A stretch of 17,413 nt of DNA, from positions 413,980 through 431,392 of the forward strand of contig WELB01000022.1 of NCBI GenBank assembly GCA_009602725.1, given 5' to 3'. This document shows positions 7,660-17,413 of this stretch, piece after piece. Each line of letters starts with the position of its first letter. The first letter of the stretch is position 1. The notes beneath the pieces were generated by a model. The model did no database searches, was not told the origin of the DNA, and was given only the letters and a program-made list of their open reading frames with translations. Position numbers and translations under genes: made by a program. Origin of the DNA: Spirogloea muscicola. Lineage: Eukaryota > Streptophyta > Zygnematophyceae > Spirogloeales > Spirogloeaceae.

Positions 7660-8285
7660 TGGGGCTGGCCGTCCGCGCCCAGCTGGATGAAGAAGTGGCT
7701 CTCCCAATGGGGGCAAGGGCTGTGAGAAGCCAGCCCGAAAAGAATTGACAAGGTTCGAAGGGGCCAAAGTACGAGCTAAGCAGCGACTGCGGGGCCTGAA
7801 GAGGCTTTGGCAGAACGGGGGAGGATGGACCACTAAGTGGTTACGAGTAAGGAGCCTCACATCCGACAGACTAGCTGCTGGAAAACTATTCCCCTGACGA
7901 AAGCCGGAGGCCGCAGCGAGAGCACGGCCAGCACGCAGATGCAAGGCGTGGGCCATGGACCGCTGGAGGGAGACGAACAAGCGCATACGATACACCTGAG
8001 CCCACGAGCCAGCGGCGTTGAAGTCAGCCGGCTCATCGCGCCTGCGGGACACAGCGTGCCGTGCAAGCCTGGCCAACAGGTCGAGCCAGTGGGATCCGAG
8101 AGCCCCGTGCACGTCCACAGCCAGGGGGACGAACTCACATCAGCAGCGGTGGTCGGCGTATTTGGCCGCCTTGCTGCGAGCGGCCTTCGCCGCAGCGTGG
8201 CCAGCCCGCGAGGCAGAAAGCCCCGGGTTGGAGCGGTCGACCACATCAGTGGTGACCACATCGGCAATGATGCGCCCAATGGGCA
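7660..8285 (-). pseudogene. retroelement copy F (minus), with RLE core and premature TGA
   Basis: Minus-strand frame: ADVVTTDVVDRSNPG, then AAKAARSKAAKYADHRC, then an in-frame TGA (8142-8140) followed by CEFVPLAVDVHGALGSHWLD in the same frame, SWAQVYRMRLFVSLQRSMAH and LSDVRLLTRNH near 7840. The acidic, Lys and Tyr pattern matches the endonuclease core of copy A. The terminal RGY-stop has become RNH and reads on. The tail continues to about 7660 with the stem-loop at 7717-7736. Confidence 0.7.
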
Positions 8286-8289
8286 TGGG

Positions 8290-8481
8290 CATATTGAGGA
8301 GTTCTCCACAGCCACCTTGTACATCTATCGCCAGGGCCGCGAACTCATCACCAACCGGGTGATCGGCATATTTTCGATCCTTGCCCCGGGGCCGCCTGGC
8401 CGACCGCGTGCCCTGCAAACGACGCCGATCTGGTGGGATTGGCGGAGTCGATGCAGTCAGTTGTCACCACATCGGCGATGA
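8290..8481 (-). mobile_element. retroelement copy G fragment (minus), direct repeat of copy E
   Basis: This piece is a direct repeat of 6915-7075. The last 66 bases (8415-8480) are identical to 7010-7075. On the minus strand it encodes ADVVTTDCIDSANP and then, in another frame, DRKYADHPVGDEFAALAIDV, before ending abruptly at the boundary with copy F. Confidence 0.75.
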
Positions 8482-8499
8482 TGCACAGCCTAGATTGGC

Positions 8500-8938
8500 A
8501 ATATTCTGAAGGAGAGTGTGGAATCAAAAAGCAAGCGCGGCCAAATTAACTGGTGGCTGGGAGAGGCCAGCCCGGATACGAGGACCTAAACAGCCAAAGA
8601 TGTCGACTGCAGCTGGCAGGAGCTGAAATAGAGAAGAGGCACTCCCAACGGGGGCAAGGGCTGAAAAGCTGAAAAACGCGGGGCTGAAAAACGCGGAGCC
8701 CAGCCGTCAGGGGGATTGCTTTAAGGCTGCTAGTCTTCCTGATTTGCGGCTCCTCAGTAGAGGTTACCAAGAGATTATCCCACCCGGGAAGAAGTGGCAC
8801 TCCCAATGAGGGGCAAGGGCTGTGAAAAGCCAGCCCGAAAAAGAATTGACAAAGGTTCGAAAGGGCCAAATGATGAGGGGCCTAAAAAGAAAACCGGGGA
8901 AGGCTATGGGAAAGCGCTTTTGGCCCCTTCGGACCCTT
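8500..8938. mobile_element. mosaic of retroelement tail pieces
   Basis: This stretch mixes minus-strand tail blocks with one plus-strand end. The tail blocks are a stem-loop at 8555-8573 followed by the ATTAACTGGTGG block, a partial tail at 8633-8668, and a stem-loop at 8817-8836. The plus-strand end, at about 8708-8765, reads FKAASLPDLRLLSRGY. A two-unit tandem of GCTGAAAAACGCGG lies at about 8669-8698. No intact gene is present. Confidence 0.55.
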
Positions 8939-8939
8939 G

Positions 8940-9226
8940 TGAATCTTTTCTTTGGCGCCAAATGGCTTGACCTACTTCACCGCCTTGCGCGACGAGCAGC
9001 GGTCCGCCGCCACGGGCAGCAGGGCGAACAGCCTGGCTTCCATGTCGCCGGGTCCCTCGCCCAAGTTCTCCGGATGCGCCTGGCCGTCTCTTTGCAGCGG
9101 TCCCTAGCTTTTGCCGTCCACTTGCGCGCAGGCCGCGCTCTGGCGGCGGCCTCCGCCTTCCGTCAGGGCGACGTCTTTCCGCCTGCTAGCTATTCAGATT
9201 TGCATCTACTGACGAGAGGTTACTGA
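8940..9226 (+). pseudogene. retroelement copy H (plus), best-preserved 3' end
   Basis: The frame is open to the stop and reads KWLDLLHRLARRAAVRRH, AGSLAQVLRMRLAVSLQRS, AVHLRAGRALAAASAFRQG, YSDLHLLTRGY-TGA. It lacks the endonuclease core and everything upstream. The boundary near 8940 abuts a tail-derived sequence in the opposite orientation. Confidence 0.7.
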
Positions 9227-9430
9227 GAGTTCGCTTACTGCTGTCTTAGCACTCCGACTCCTTCAGACCTTGTCCATTCTTTTGGGCTGGCCTCTCCCAG
9301 CCACCATTTAATCTGGCCGCGCTTGTCCTCCGGGCTGGCTGTTCACAGCCCTGGGAGAGCCACCTTCGAGCCACCAGTTAATCTGGCCGCGCTTGCTTCT
9401 TGGCCATTCACTTTCGAACGGCCAGCCCAG
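9227..9430 (+). mobile_element. tail of copy H with two stem-loop units
   Basis: Two stem-loops follow copy H: GGCTGG/CCAGCC at 9285-9302 and GGGCTG/CAGCCC at 9332-9351. TTAATCTGGCCGCGCTTG occurs at about 9308 and again at about 9378, with a near copy on the minus strand at about 8533-8550. The tail unit is therefore duplicated here. Confidence 0.6.
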
Positions 9431-9489
9431 AGATGAGGACATTCCGCTGCGGGAGAGAGAAATTCTCTTCCACCACTTGAGGGCGATGG

Positions 9490-10053
9490 CTGCAGGACAA
9501 TAACGGGAGCATAACGGGGTCAAGATTTGGCAGCCGCCGGCAACGTCGTCCTCGTCTGTCGACGTCGGTCAAGCCGCGTGGCGCCCGAGCATTGGTCGAG
9601 CGCGGCCCGCACACCCCACCCCCCACTGCTGCCGCGCCGCGCTCCGCCGGCCCGCCCGAGCGCCAGCGCCGATCTCTCGACTGTGGTGGCCGCCGCGCGG
9701 CCGTCGTCGCGACGCAGCATTAGGGCCGCCGCTGGCCAACGGGCGCGCGATCGAGGCCCTCCCGAGCGGACGCCGTGGCTTTGAGGCCGCCGGCCGGCTC
9801 TGTCCACGTCCACAGCAGCGGGCCAGCCAGCAGCGCTCGTCCGTGGCTGGCTCCGGCCCGGCTGCGTGGCGACGTCGGAGACGAGCCTTTCGCTGCCTCT
9901 GACCACCACTAAGCCAGCAAGCGCCGTCGGAAGCACTGGCTGCACGCTGTGGAGAAGCTGCTGCCTGCCAAGGCGATCGCAGCCACCACCCCGACGCCGC
10001 TGCCGCTGCCGTCGCCTGCTGCCCGCTGAGCTCCGGCAGCTGGCAGCGGCCTC
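9490..10053 (+). promoter_or_regulatory. GC-rich promoter/5'UTR-like region of the M8 protease gene
   Basis: Composition changes sharply to GC-rich at about 9520. ORFs open on both strands (for example 9520-9945 minus, 9866-10063 plus) encode only Arg/Ala/Pro-rich low complexity, which fits base composition rather than genes. It lies immediately before the signal-peptide ATG at 10054. No TATA box was recognised. If transcription starts before 9866, the ATG there would be an upstream ORF overlapping the main start. Confidence 0.45.
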
Positions 10054-13000
10054 ATGTGGCTGACCTGCTTAGCAGCCGTGGTAGTCTTCTACATCGCCTG
10101 CGGTGAGTTGTAAGGGCCGGATTCTGTGCACGTCAGCAGTAGCCTGTCCAGTCCGACGACGTTGGCCCGTGTGGACTGAGGGCTGCAGGCGGCCCGTGTT
10201 GAGGGTCTTCCGTTTCCTTCTGTGGGCTGCTAAGCCAGACCTGTGAATGGCCTGGTGCGGCTGCCATGGCTGTAGGCGCAAGTTCTGCAAATGGCCGCTG
10301 ATGAGTGATACGGTTTCCTGGCCAACCCTGCGAACAGCTGAAGCTGACCGTCATATCTGCGGGCATGACGAGCACGTGATCGCCGTGGCAGAGGACTTCC
10401 TCCAGCTGCGAGACAGCTCCCTCTCCAACGGGTACGCGCAAGCCCTGCCTATCGCTTAGCTGAGGCCGCCACATTCTTGCTGCGTGTCCACCTGGGGAGG
10501 CTGCGTGCATCACCTCCTAAGAGAGAGAAGGCGCGCCGTGCGCAAAGTGAGAGCATGGCAAATTGAAGCCAATACATTGTTCAGAGGGATAGATGCTAAG
10601 AGGGGGAGACGCAACTGAGTTGAGCTCAGGCAATGCGGCTGATGAAGCAAAGCAAGGGTGTTGTGGCGCTTGAAGCCTGCTGTTTGTTGTCATTTGCTTC
10701 TTACATGAGACTCGGAAATTATTGTCAGGCTTAGGCCCCAGTCAGCAGCTTCGTGCACTTCAGTGACTTCATTTTGACACGCTCAGTCCACAGCTCTCAA
10801 CACCTACTAGCTCCTGCTTTGAGTGTGGCTGCGGATAGCTCTGTAATGAGGACTTTGCTGGTACAGGTTTGGGATCAATCATGACAACACTAAGAACCAC
10901 CATCGGCGGCACTTGGACGAGCTCACTATACCCCCTATATCCAATCTAGCACCAATCCGCATCACTCCTGTGCGTCTCACTCCATCCTTCACCTTGCAGC
11001 AGACCTTTCTCCATTCAATGACTCCCTTCTTGTACAGCAATACACGAGAGGTTTGCTGCTGCAGTTTGCCTTGGCTTCACAGTAAGCAGCTAGTAGAAAC
11101 AGCGGGAGAGCGAGTAGTCCATCTTCGAGCTCATCTCTTGACTAGATTTTGTAGTCGCGTTCCAGAGTAGCACAAAGGCTGCCAGGTAATATGTCGGGAT
11201 ACATGTGGAAGCTGACGTGCAAGTGCGTGCAGATCCCTGTTATTCTTGAGGATTTGGCAGGGGAGACTCAGTTGCTCTCGTACCTCCTGGATGATCTTCT
11301 CCCACAAGCCTTCAGGTGACGTGGCTTATGTAGGCTCGAAAATCTGTCAATTGTTGAGTATTCCCCTGTCCTTTGTATGTAGTATGGCGACGTCCAGAAT
11401 GTCATGTACAAGCAAGTCGCAATCTTGTCGGTGAGATGTCAGTAAGATAATGGAATGGGGAACTATCACCACCATTAAGAGATTGATTCTACATTGCTTA
11501 CTCTCTTTGTTGTTGTGTATTGGCATCTGTTAGAGATGCTAGCTGAAGTGTCATATCTGCACTGACAAGCAATTGGCTGGCCTTTACTCGCAGTTTCTTG
11601 GGAAGGCTTCTCCAAGTCAAGGAACCAAGTGCAGGGCCACTTAGACTAACTCCCGTGTGTGCTAAGTTTGCAAAGCAAACCGGGCTCTGCACTCGTATTT
11701 CTACGACCTGTGATGTGAGTGAGCTCATTTGATTTACACCTCTCCTTGAGTTTAAGGTCAAGTTAGTGTCATCCACGTGCAAACTATAGCTGTCATGTCT
11801 CACCTCGACTCGTTGTACAATGACAAAGGCTCTCGGCCCGAGGAAAGAATGAGTGTGGAGCATTGTAGTTGCATCAGTCTGACGCTACAGAAGGACCACA
11901 GTCCCAATCTTAAGTTGGACCAACTGAATGACGCCTTATCTGTTCCTCTTCTAGGAATCGTAGTAAAGCATAGCATATGCAGGGGCTGATGGCCATAGCA
12001 GGCAATCTGGTGACAGACTACATTATCGTTGAGCAGCACTGCTAGAAAGAAAAATAGAGCTTGATGATGAACTACCATTGTGGCTGTTGTGGCTGCAGAG
12101 AAGCCTTCAGCTCAATTTGAGTCCAAATCTTCTGGATGCGTACACTGTGTGCACTTCTGGAACCAATGACAGCTGCCGGGATGTTCCTGCTGGGTCTGGT
12201 TACCCAGGCACAGACTTTGTCCTTTATGTAACTTCGAAGGTATGCACAACTTCTTGCTTTGACGATTGGCAAAATGTCATGGCATGTACATTTGAGCAGC
12301 ATGTTGTGACGCTGCAGGAGGAGTGTTGTCTGTCTACAACAAGACATATACTCTATGTCCTATTCTTGTGCATGCAATCAGTGCTGATGTGCAGCTCTTA
12401 CGCTATGCCAGGTGTCAAGTGTGTGCAATGGTGGAGCCATGGCACATGCCTCCTATTGTGCCCTCGATCCAGTTTTGCACCGACCGCTTGCCGGCTACCT
12501 CAATATCTGCCCAGCCAACGTCACCTCAACATGGAGTTCAGATTCTAGGCAGCATGATATAATGGTAGCAGATGACTTTCACTTAAATTGTGCCTTTCTT
12601 TGCAGTGATCAGGCCTTGGTTCACAAAGATGCTGCAGCACTCACAACATGCTCTCGTTGTTGTTCTCCATTTATGTCTGATCTCTTACCTGTACATTAAC
12701 TCGAAATATTCTTGCTTGGACAGCTTGTCGTGGTCCTCCACGAGCTCACGCATGCCTTGGGCTTCAGCGCCCCTCTCTACAAATACTTCCGTGACATTCA
12801 AGGTGCGCGTGCAGCTACTCAAGCATCAGAGGATCGCACAAAGGACAGAGCAGTGTAAGCTTTTGCAATGACATGTGAAATGCCAACGATCAAAGTTAAT
12901 TATCATTTTGGAGCGCCATGCTTCTCATCTGGGTTGTGACCGTTCAGGACCAGACAAGCCAAGCCCATAAGCAGCTTCTCACAGTTGATCTTGGTAGCTT

Positions 13001-16000
13001 ACTTCTCAGGCAAGCCGTACAGTGAGGTGGTACTCCAGTCCGGTGTGCATGGGAGCAACAGTTCTGTTATCGTTACTCCTCACGTAAGGCGCCAATCCTG
13101 CCCCCATAGACACTGCTGCTTGATTGAAGACATGTAGTTGCAATTCCTTGATCTTTGGTCGGTGGTCAATCACATGTTCACACCTGATGCTCATGAGTAT
13201 CAAACGAAACTCCAGGACTGACGGTTGCACTGGTTACTGTTTGTGCCTTACTTCTATGGTCCTGCACAGTGACTGATGCACTCTAAAATTTGGCCTTCTT
13301 TAACAGGTCGTAGCAGCTGCTAGGGAGCAGTTTGGCTGCTCTTCTTTGCTGGGGGCAGGTCTTGCCCCTGGAAGTGGCATTGACGGGAGTACAAGTCACT
13401 GGGATCCAAGTATTATGGCGAACGAGTACATGGTAAGCATGAGGAGCATGAAGTTTGGACACTGGGATCAGTGTCGTGTTCGCGCTGGATAGGAGATAGC
13501 AATCACTTGGAGCTCTTGCTGAATTGCTTGCTTGCAAGAACTGACTCTTTGCTGTGTGTTCTTCCTTCAGTCTTCACAGGTGGGCGGCAGAGCTACCGTT
13601 GTCTCAAATATAACCTTAGCACTCCTTCAGGACACTGGATGGTGCGTATCTGCACCACTTGAAGCCATCTCCCTCGTAGTCCTTACGTTGTCAATTTACA
13701 GTCAGTCTTTGATGTTCATCAACTTAACATTGTAATCCTGGCTCTCTAGGTACAATGTCGACCTCGCAATGGCTGGGTTTATGAGTAGTGGTTTCCACTC
13801 AGGCTGCACCTTCGTCAATGCCACATGCAACAACCCAAATGGTATATATGACAGATAGCTTGGCAGTCACAGTGCCAGAGAATCAAAGATGATGGGTCAG
13901 GGTTTGGCATTTTGTACTACGGATTTAGGCTTTACGGGTTAGGGATTAGGCTTCAGAAATGATTGGAAGCCTCTGTTGTATCTGATTCAAATGCTGGTCA
14001 TCAGTGAGGCTTGGCAAGGTGGAGAATGTGCAACATTTAACACCAGTTTACAACCTGCAGGTCTTGCCAGCACACTGCAGACAGATTACTGCAGTGTTAC
14101 AGACGTACAACGTGCTCACAGCACAGCTGCAAGGCAAATGCATGATAATTATTGGGTCAGTCTTTGACTCATGGCAAACTCTCGTGTTCATCTTAGATCA
14201 TGCCAATGACTCAGCTTACTCTCTGTCTAGGTTATATTGTTACAATCTGATAAATGTCTTGTTATTAGAAGCTACACTGATTCCACAACTTGTGACTTCC
14301 TCTTTCCCCCACCACAACAGAACACTTATTGTTCGATTGACTACCTGGCTGCTACTACCTGCGGAGAAAGCAATGACTCTCTGGCGGTAGATGGTTGCTT
14401 GCTAAAGCAAGAGTGAGCACTTCAATTGCTCTTTCTAGCTTGCAAGTTACCAGTCTATCTAGCTGATTCTGCAACATCAAAGATAGCAAAGCTTATTATG
14501 AGTTGTTCCTTGTCACTTTCTGCAGTACTTTGTGTGCTTGCATGCATGGCCTCTCTCATATGGTGGACTGAAAAGGTTCGTTGCACAGGATGTAGCTTAG
14601 ACATCTCATTGTCGTCATGCTTTTTTGGATGATCAGCATTCCTTCTCGACAGTGCCGATCCAGTGAAGACAAGTCTTTTGGACAGACCTTTGGCTTCTTC
14701 TCAAGGTGGTCCAATCACCACTGCCTCACTGTCCAACATCTACTAGCTCATTATGGGCAATGTCATGCTCCACTCAGTAATTAAATTCGTTGATATCTGG
14801 CGTCATCAGATGATCCGCACACACGTGTTGGGTCATGATGCAAGAAGAGCAACTTGGACCACAATAAGGAAGAGGATGCTTAGATAAATCTGGGTGCTAC
14901 CAAGTGCTCCTCTGATCCGGCACTCAATGACATGTGAGACAGATGCTTCCAGCAGAGGTACAACAATTGGAATTTGACAGCAGCTGCGCCCAAAGATGTG
15001 CCCATTGCGCTCTGCTTCAAGACCAACTGCTCTTGGCTAGCAGGCCAGGATCCTATCCTACAAGTCTTGGTAAGGATGATAGCAAAGTCATAGAGAGTAC
15101 AAGGTCTGGTCCTACAGGTCCACTGGTAGTCAGGTCCATAGGATCTCGCCCCTTACCATTCATTACAGAGGACATTTTGCCATGATAACATAAAGCTGTG
15201 AGCTGCATTTGGTTGTTGCTGTTGTAGATGCAATTATCAGGGTTATTCTCCCAGATGACATCATGTTTTCAAGGATATACCTATCCAATCTGCCACCTTG
15301 TTCATATCGTGTTCGTATTGACATCATATCACTGAGCATTTCAGGTGGCTGGTACTTGGATCCGATGCAAGGACAGCAAATTTGTCACGCTTCCCAGTGG
15401 ACAGCGTTTTGGCCCCTGCCCGTTGGCTTCTGACATCTGCCGAGGCGCTATTTGTCCAAATGATTGCTCTCTCCAAGGTAAAGCCCTTTGTTGACTGTGC
15501 CAAAGTAACGCCCGCAAGTTGCTATGGCACACTTTTGATCTAGAACATCTAGCAACATGTATTTGCTGATCCATGTTGCTAGCACTACCAGGCAGTAATG
15601 GCTTGCAATAAGGGCAACTTTCAGTTCTTGCCACCTCTTCACAAGATCTATACATCCACATTACTTTTAGCTTGCCTTGCCCTACCAGATGACATAGCTG
15701 ATGCTTACTGGTAACAGGCCAATGTGACAGCGGAGTGTGTCGATGTTCACCTGGATATGCTGGTCTTGACTGCAGCATGGTTAGCTCCACAGAATTCTAT
15801 CAGATCACCCTAGCTTTTGTGCTTCTGATGCAGTCCGTCTAGTGTGAAGAGAAGTAGCTGTCACTATGTGGGCAGGCAGATGGCCACAGCGCATCCAGAT
15901 TAAGTACATCCAGACTAGCAGGCAATGAAAGCTCGGAAAGCTGCGGCAACAGATGCCCTGTGTGAGCATGTGTCAAATCGCATATTGAATGTTTCTAATG

Positions 16001-17413
16001 GAGACTCTCACTAATCAGTGCTTCCATCATGCAGGTTGCCTGCTCACCATTCAATGCTTCAAGCTGCCCGCAAGGGACGTCCTGCCACCTACCTTCTGGG
16101 CTGTGCCAGCGTACACGGGTTGCCCAAGCGCCCTCCCCAGCACCACTTTCCTCGGCCATTCCTCCAGCCTTTCCACCTCCAAGCCCTGAAACGATTCCGA
16201 GTTCGCCACAACTGGCGCCGGTTTTTGGGCCCCCACCGCCGCCTCCAATACCGGGAGACTTGATCACGTCAAGCACGTTCTTTGTCCAAGCCACTATCCA
16301 CTTTGCAGAGTTGAGCCTCATGGCCATGGTCAACAACAACTACGTTCTCGCCTTCAGGGTGAGTCAGCGAATTGAGAAAGAGCTGATGTAACGCAGGGGA
16401 CCTTGGCACTACACCACAGAACATGATGCTGAGCTGGTTGAGAAGCTGAAGATTGACATAGAAGTTCACAGCCAAGCCTGAGGTGTCTGCAGTCAATCTC
16501 TGTAGGAGGTTGTCTGCTGATTTTCTCCTCGCTTTGGCCTCCATTCCAGGGCAACTTCACTCGTGAGATGACCCAAGCCGTGCTCAATGCTGGCTACATG
16601 GGGGTGCTCCAGGTCAGTGATGCTGAAAGGCTGGCAATTATGAACAAGGCAGCGCGGCTTGCTTGATTGGGGCCTACTCATAATTTCAAGGAGATATGTA
16701 TAATGTGTACCTAATCATCGCAGACCTACTAAGAAAAGATGGTCTATTCTGGTCAGGTGTCTGTTGATAGTCTTCGGCAAGGCAGCGTTATTGTAGACTG
16801 CACCACTTCATTCCTTCAGGCTTGCTCCTTCTCCACCATTGACGCCTTTGCCCAGCTCCTGAGGTACACTAGCATAAGCTTGGTCTTGTGTACAATAGAC
16901 CACCCATGGCACTTAACCATGATTCTCGATGACCATCTCTGGAATTGAGAGCCAATGATAACAAGAGGCCCAATAGTTGCAGCTGTACAATATGCTGACT
17001 TGGTCAGTAAGGAGGGTCAATTTATACTGCATGATCTGACTGCTTGGTTACTGATGCAACTTTGACAATTGCAGGACGGATCCTGGTAAGGTGTTTGCAA
17101 GTGCTTCCTTTTTCGACCCTCTGGCAGAGGGTTCTGTCACCTCCTCGCGCGTCCTCATTGTCCAAGGCGCGCAGCTTTACAGTGCGCCCAAGAGCTCCGG
17201 AGGCCTCGCCACGGCTTACATCGTCCTCATTGTCTTGGGTAGCGCTGGGGCCATTGCGGCAGTCATCTCCTTCATCTGGTATCTCAAGCATTGTGAGAGC
17301 TTGATTCCACCTCCAGCTTCCCTCCGACCCCTTGCCCCCCCTCCCCTCCCCCCCTTTCCCTCTCCTCTGGCTGGCATTTTACAGCCGATTTTTTTATTTC
17401 AGTCCCCCCCCCC
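10054..17413 (+). CDS. leishmanolysin-like (M8) zinc metalloprotease with EGF-like, Pro-rich, SEA-like and TM parts; 3' end outside window
   Basis: Phase-consistent exons: 10054-10102, 10338-10431, 10867-10969, 11233-11315, 11594-11714, 12099-12239, 12412-12564, 12724-12802, 13010-13083, 13307-13432, 13571-13641, 13750-13841, 14061-14104, 14321-14412, 14943-15069, 15345-15477, 15718-15779, 16035-16358, 16550-16612, 16757-16863, 17075-17292 (about 785 aa so far). MWLTCLAAVVVFYIACA is a signal peptide. HICGHDE (Cys24) resembles the gp63 cysteine switch. LLPQAF...LLQVKEPSAGPLRL and RPLAGYLNICP are M8 hallmarks. Zinc site: HELTHALGF (His254, Glu255, His258) plus SHW His330; Met-turn ANEYM (Met341). 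ITLALLQDTGWY and Cys-rich segments follow. CPNDCSLQGQC...CRCSPGYAGLDC (about 522-547) is EGF-like, then a Pro-rich linker (580-625), a SEA-like region and a TM helix (757-783). The weakest joins are exons 13 and 17-18. Confidence 0.87.
13571..13580 (+). other. two competing 3' splice sites for M8 exon 11
   Basis: Acceptors cttcag|TCTTCACAG (exon start 13571) and cacag|GTGGGC (exon start 13580) are both in phase 0 and differ by three codons (SSQ). Both keep the essential ITLALLQDTGW segment. Residue numbers after this point shift by three accordingly. Confidence 0.5.
13921..13952. repeat. degenerate telomere-like run in an M8-gene intron
   Basis: The sequence reads as drifting TTTAGGG-type units (TTTAGGC, TTTACGGG, TTAGGGA, TTAGGC). 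It lies in the intron after exon 12. No exact tandem pair remains, so the call is weak. Confidence 0.4.
14061..14104 (+). other. short 44-nt coding exon of the M8 gene (predicted)
   Basis: Exon 12 ends in phase 1 and the clear exon 14 (NTYCSIDYLAATTCGES...) starts in phase 0, so the two cannot join directly. The segment between cctgcag (ending 14060) and the donor at 14105 is 44 nt, exactly the length and phase needed. It encodes LASTLQTDYCSVTD, which resembles the ADYC motif of plant M8 proteins. Confidence 0.6.
15780..15842 (+). other. alternative C-terminus of the M8 protein (read-through of donor to TAG)
   Basis: If the weak donor ATG|gttagc at 15780 is not used, the frame continues VSSTEFYQITLAFVLLMQSV and stops at TAG (15840-15842). 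This short hydrophobic tail could act as a GPI-attachment signal, as in Leishmania gp63. Splicing to 16035 instead gives the longer transmembrane form. Confidence 0.4.
17293..17401 (+). other. last intron in the window, followed by a C-run
   Basis: Donor CATT|gtgaga follows the transmembrane helix. A long pyrimidine tract leads to tttatttcag at 17401, and the next exon would begin TCCC in the correct phase. If the intron is not spliced, the frame continues as a Pro-rich cytoplasmic tail. The run of C at the very end may also mark an assembly edge. Confidence 0.5.

Larger units (their letters stand above)
3930..9430. mobile_element. island of nested 3' fragments of an RLE-type non-LTR retroelement
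   Basis: At least nine fragments of the same 3' portion are recognisable by recurring protein motifs (SLAQVxRMRL, SLQRSxAxAxHLRAGRAL, ASYSDLxLLTRGY, DVHGALG) and a shared tail. Plus-strand pieces lie at about 4076-5120, 6037-6175, 8708-8765 and 8940-9430. Minus-strand pieces lie at about 5995-5620, 6505-6181, 7077-6490, 8285-7660 and 8481-8290. Every piece lacks the reverse transcriptase and is truncated on its 5' side, as expected for target-primed insertion that stops early. Frameshifts and stops show that the copies are dead. The exact element family cannot be named without a library search. Confidence 0.8.

Noticed and set aside
3840-9430. CRISPR array, prophage or bacterial operon explanations for the repeats
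   Set aside because: Repeats are irregular in length and orientation, carry coding remnants of a retroelement, and lie between intron-containing nuclear genes.
9520-9945. 141-codon minus-strand ORF
   Set aside because: Arg/Ala/Gly-rich low complexity, also open on the other strand. Explained by GC content upstream of the protease gene.
10867-11170. Single long M8 exon continuing past 10969
   Set aside because: The frame after the ATCACTCCT|gtgcgt donor turns into non-family, Cys/Leu-rich sequence. Splicing to 11233 gives the expected ETQLLSYLLDDLLPQA.
11382-11431. Possible extra M8 exon (tatgtag|TATGGCGACG...TTGTCG|gtgaga)
   Set aside because: Good splice sites, but joining exon 4 (ending LLPQAF) directly to 11594 (FLGRLLQV) reproduces the family spacing and phase. 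The extra exon would break it.
16029-16391. Separate gene starting at ATG 16029
   Set aside because: The ATG lies within the splice acceptor (catcatgcag). The product would begin without a signal peptide despite an extracellular-type Cys-rich and TM architecture. Kept only as a less likely alternative.

Overview
The window is nuclear DNA of a eukaryote, most likely a green alga. Trebouxiophyte-like is my guess; the lineage is not proven. All three recognised genes have short GT-AG introns that join in phase, GC-rich 5' ends and plant-type protein families (OEP16-3/B14.7, the plastid resolvase MOC1, a plant/animal-type leishmanolysin). There are no bacterial operons or Shine-Dalgarno-led genes. 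One base (3563) is an unresolved N.

Layout. (1) 119-786 (+): a complete two-exon PRAT-family gene, OEP16-3/complex I subunit B14.7 (157 aa). (2) 1289-3455 (-): a complete seven-exon gene for the organellar Holliday-junction resolvase MOC1 (338 aa), convergent with gene 1. (3) About 3700-9430: a gene-poor island built from at least nine 5'-truncated, frameshifted or stop-interrupted 3' fragments of a non-LTR retroelement with a CCHC knuckle and a restriction-like endonuclease (RLE) domain. The fragments lie on both strands. Each 3' tail carries a GGGCTGG...CCAGCCC stem-loop. Trapped inside is a scrambled two-piece insert of mitochondrial large-subunit rRNA (7110-7645), whose helix 69 has lost 6 nt. 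(4) 9490-10053: a GC-rich promoter/5'UTR-like stretch. (5) 10054 to the window end (+): a long gene of at least 21 exons for a secreted or membrane-tethered leishmanolysin (M8) zinc metalloprotease. It has a signal peptide, cysteine-switch motif, HELTHALGF, a third-ligand His, an EGF-like module, a Pro-rich linker, a SEA-like region and a C-terminal transmembrane helix. The gene runs off the window.

The genes do not form a pathway. Gene 1 acts in mitochondrial complex I or an organelle envelope, MOC1 in plastid-DNA segregation, and the M8 protease at the cell surface or in the secretory route. The retroelement/NUMT island lies between the divergent 5' ends of MOC1 and the protease gene. All exon models were built by hand from reading frame, splice consensus and remembered family motifs; no database search was possible.
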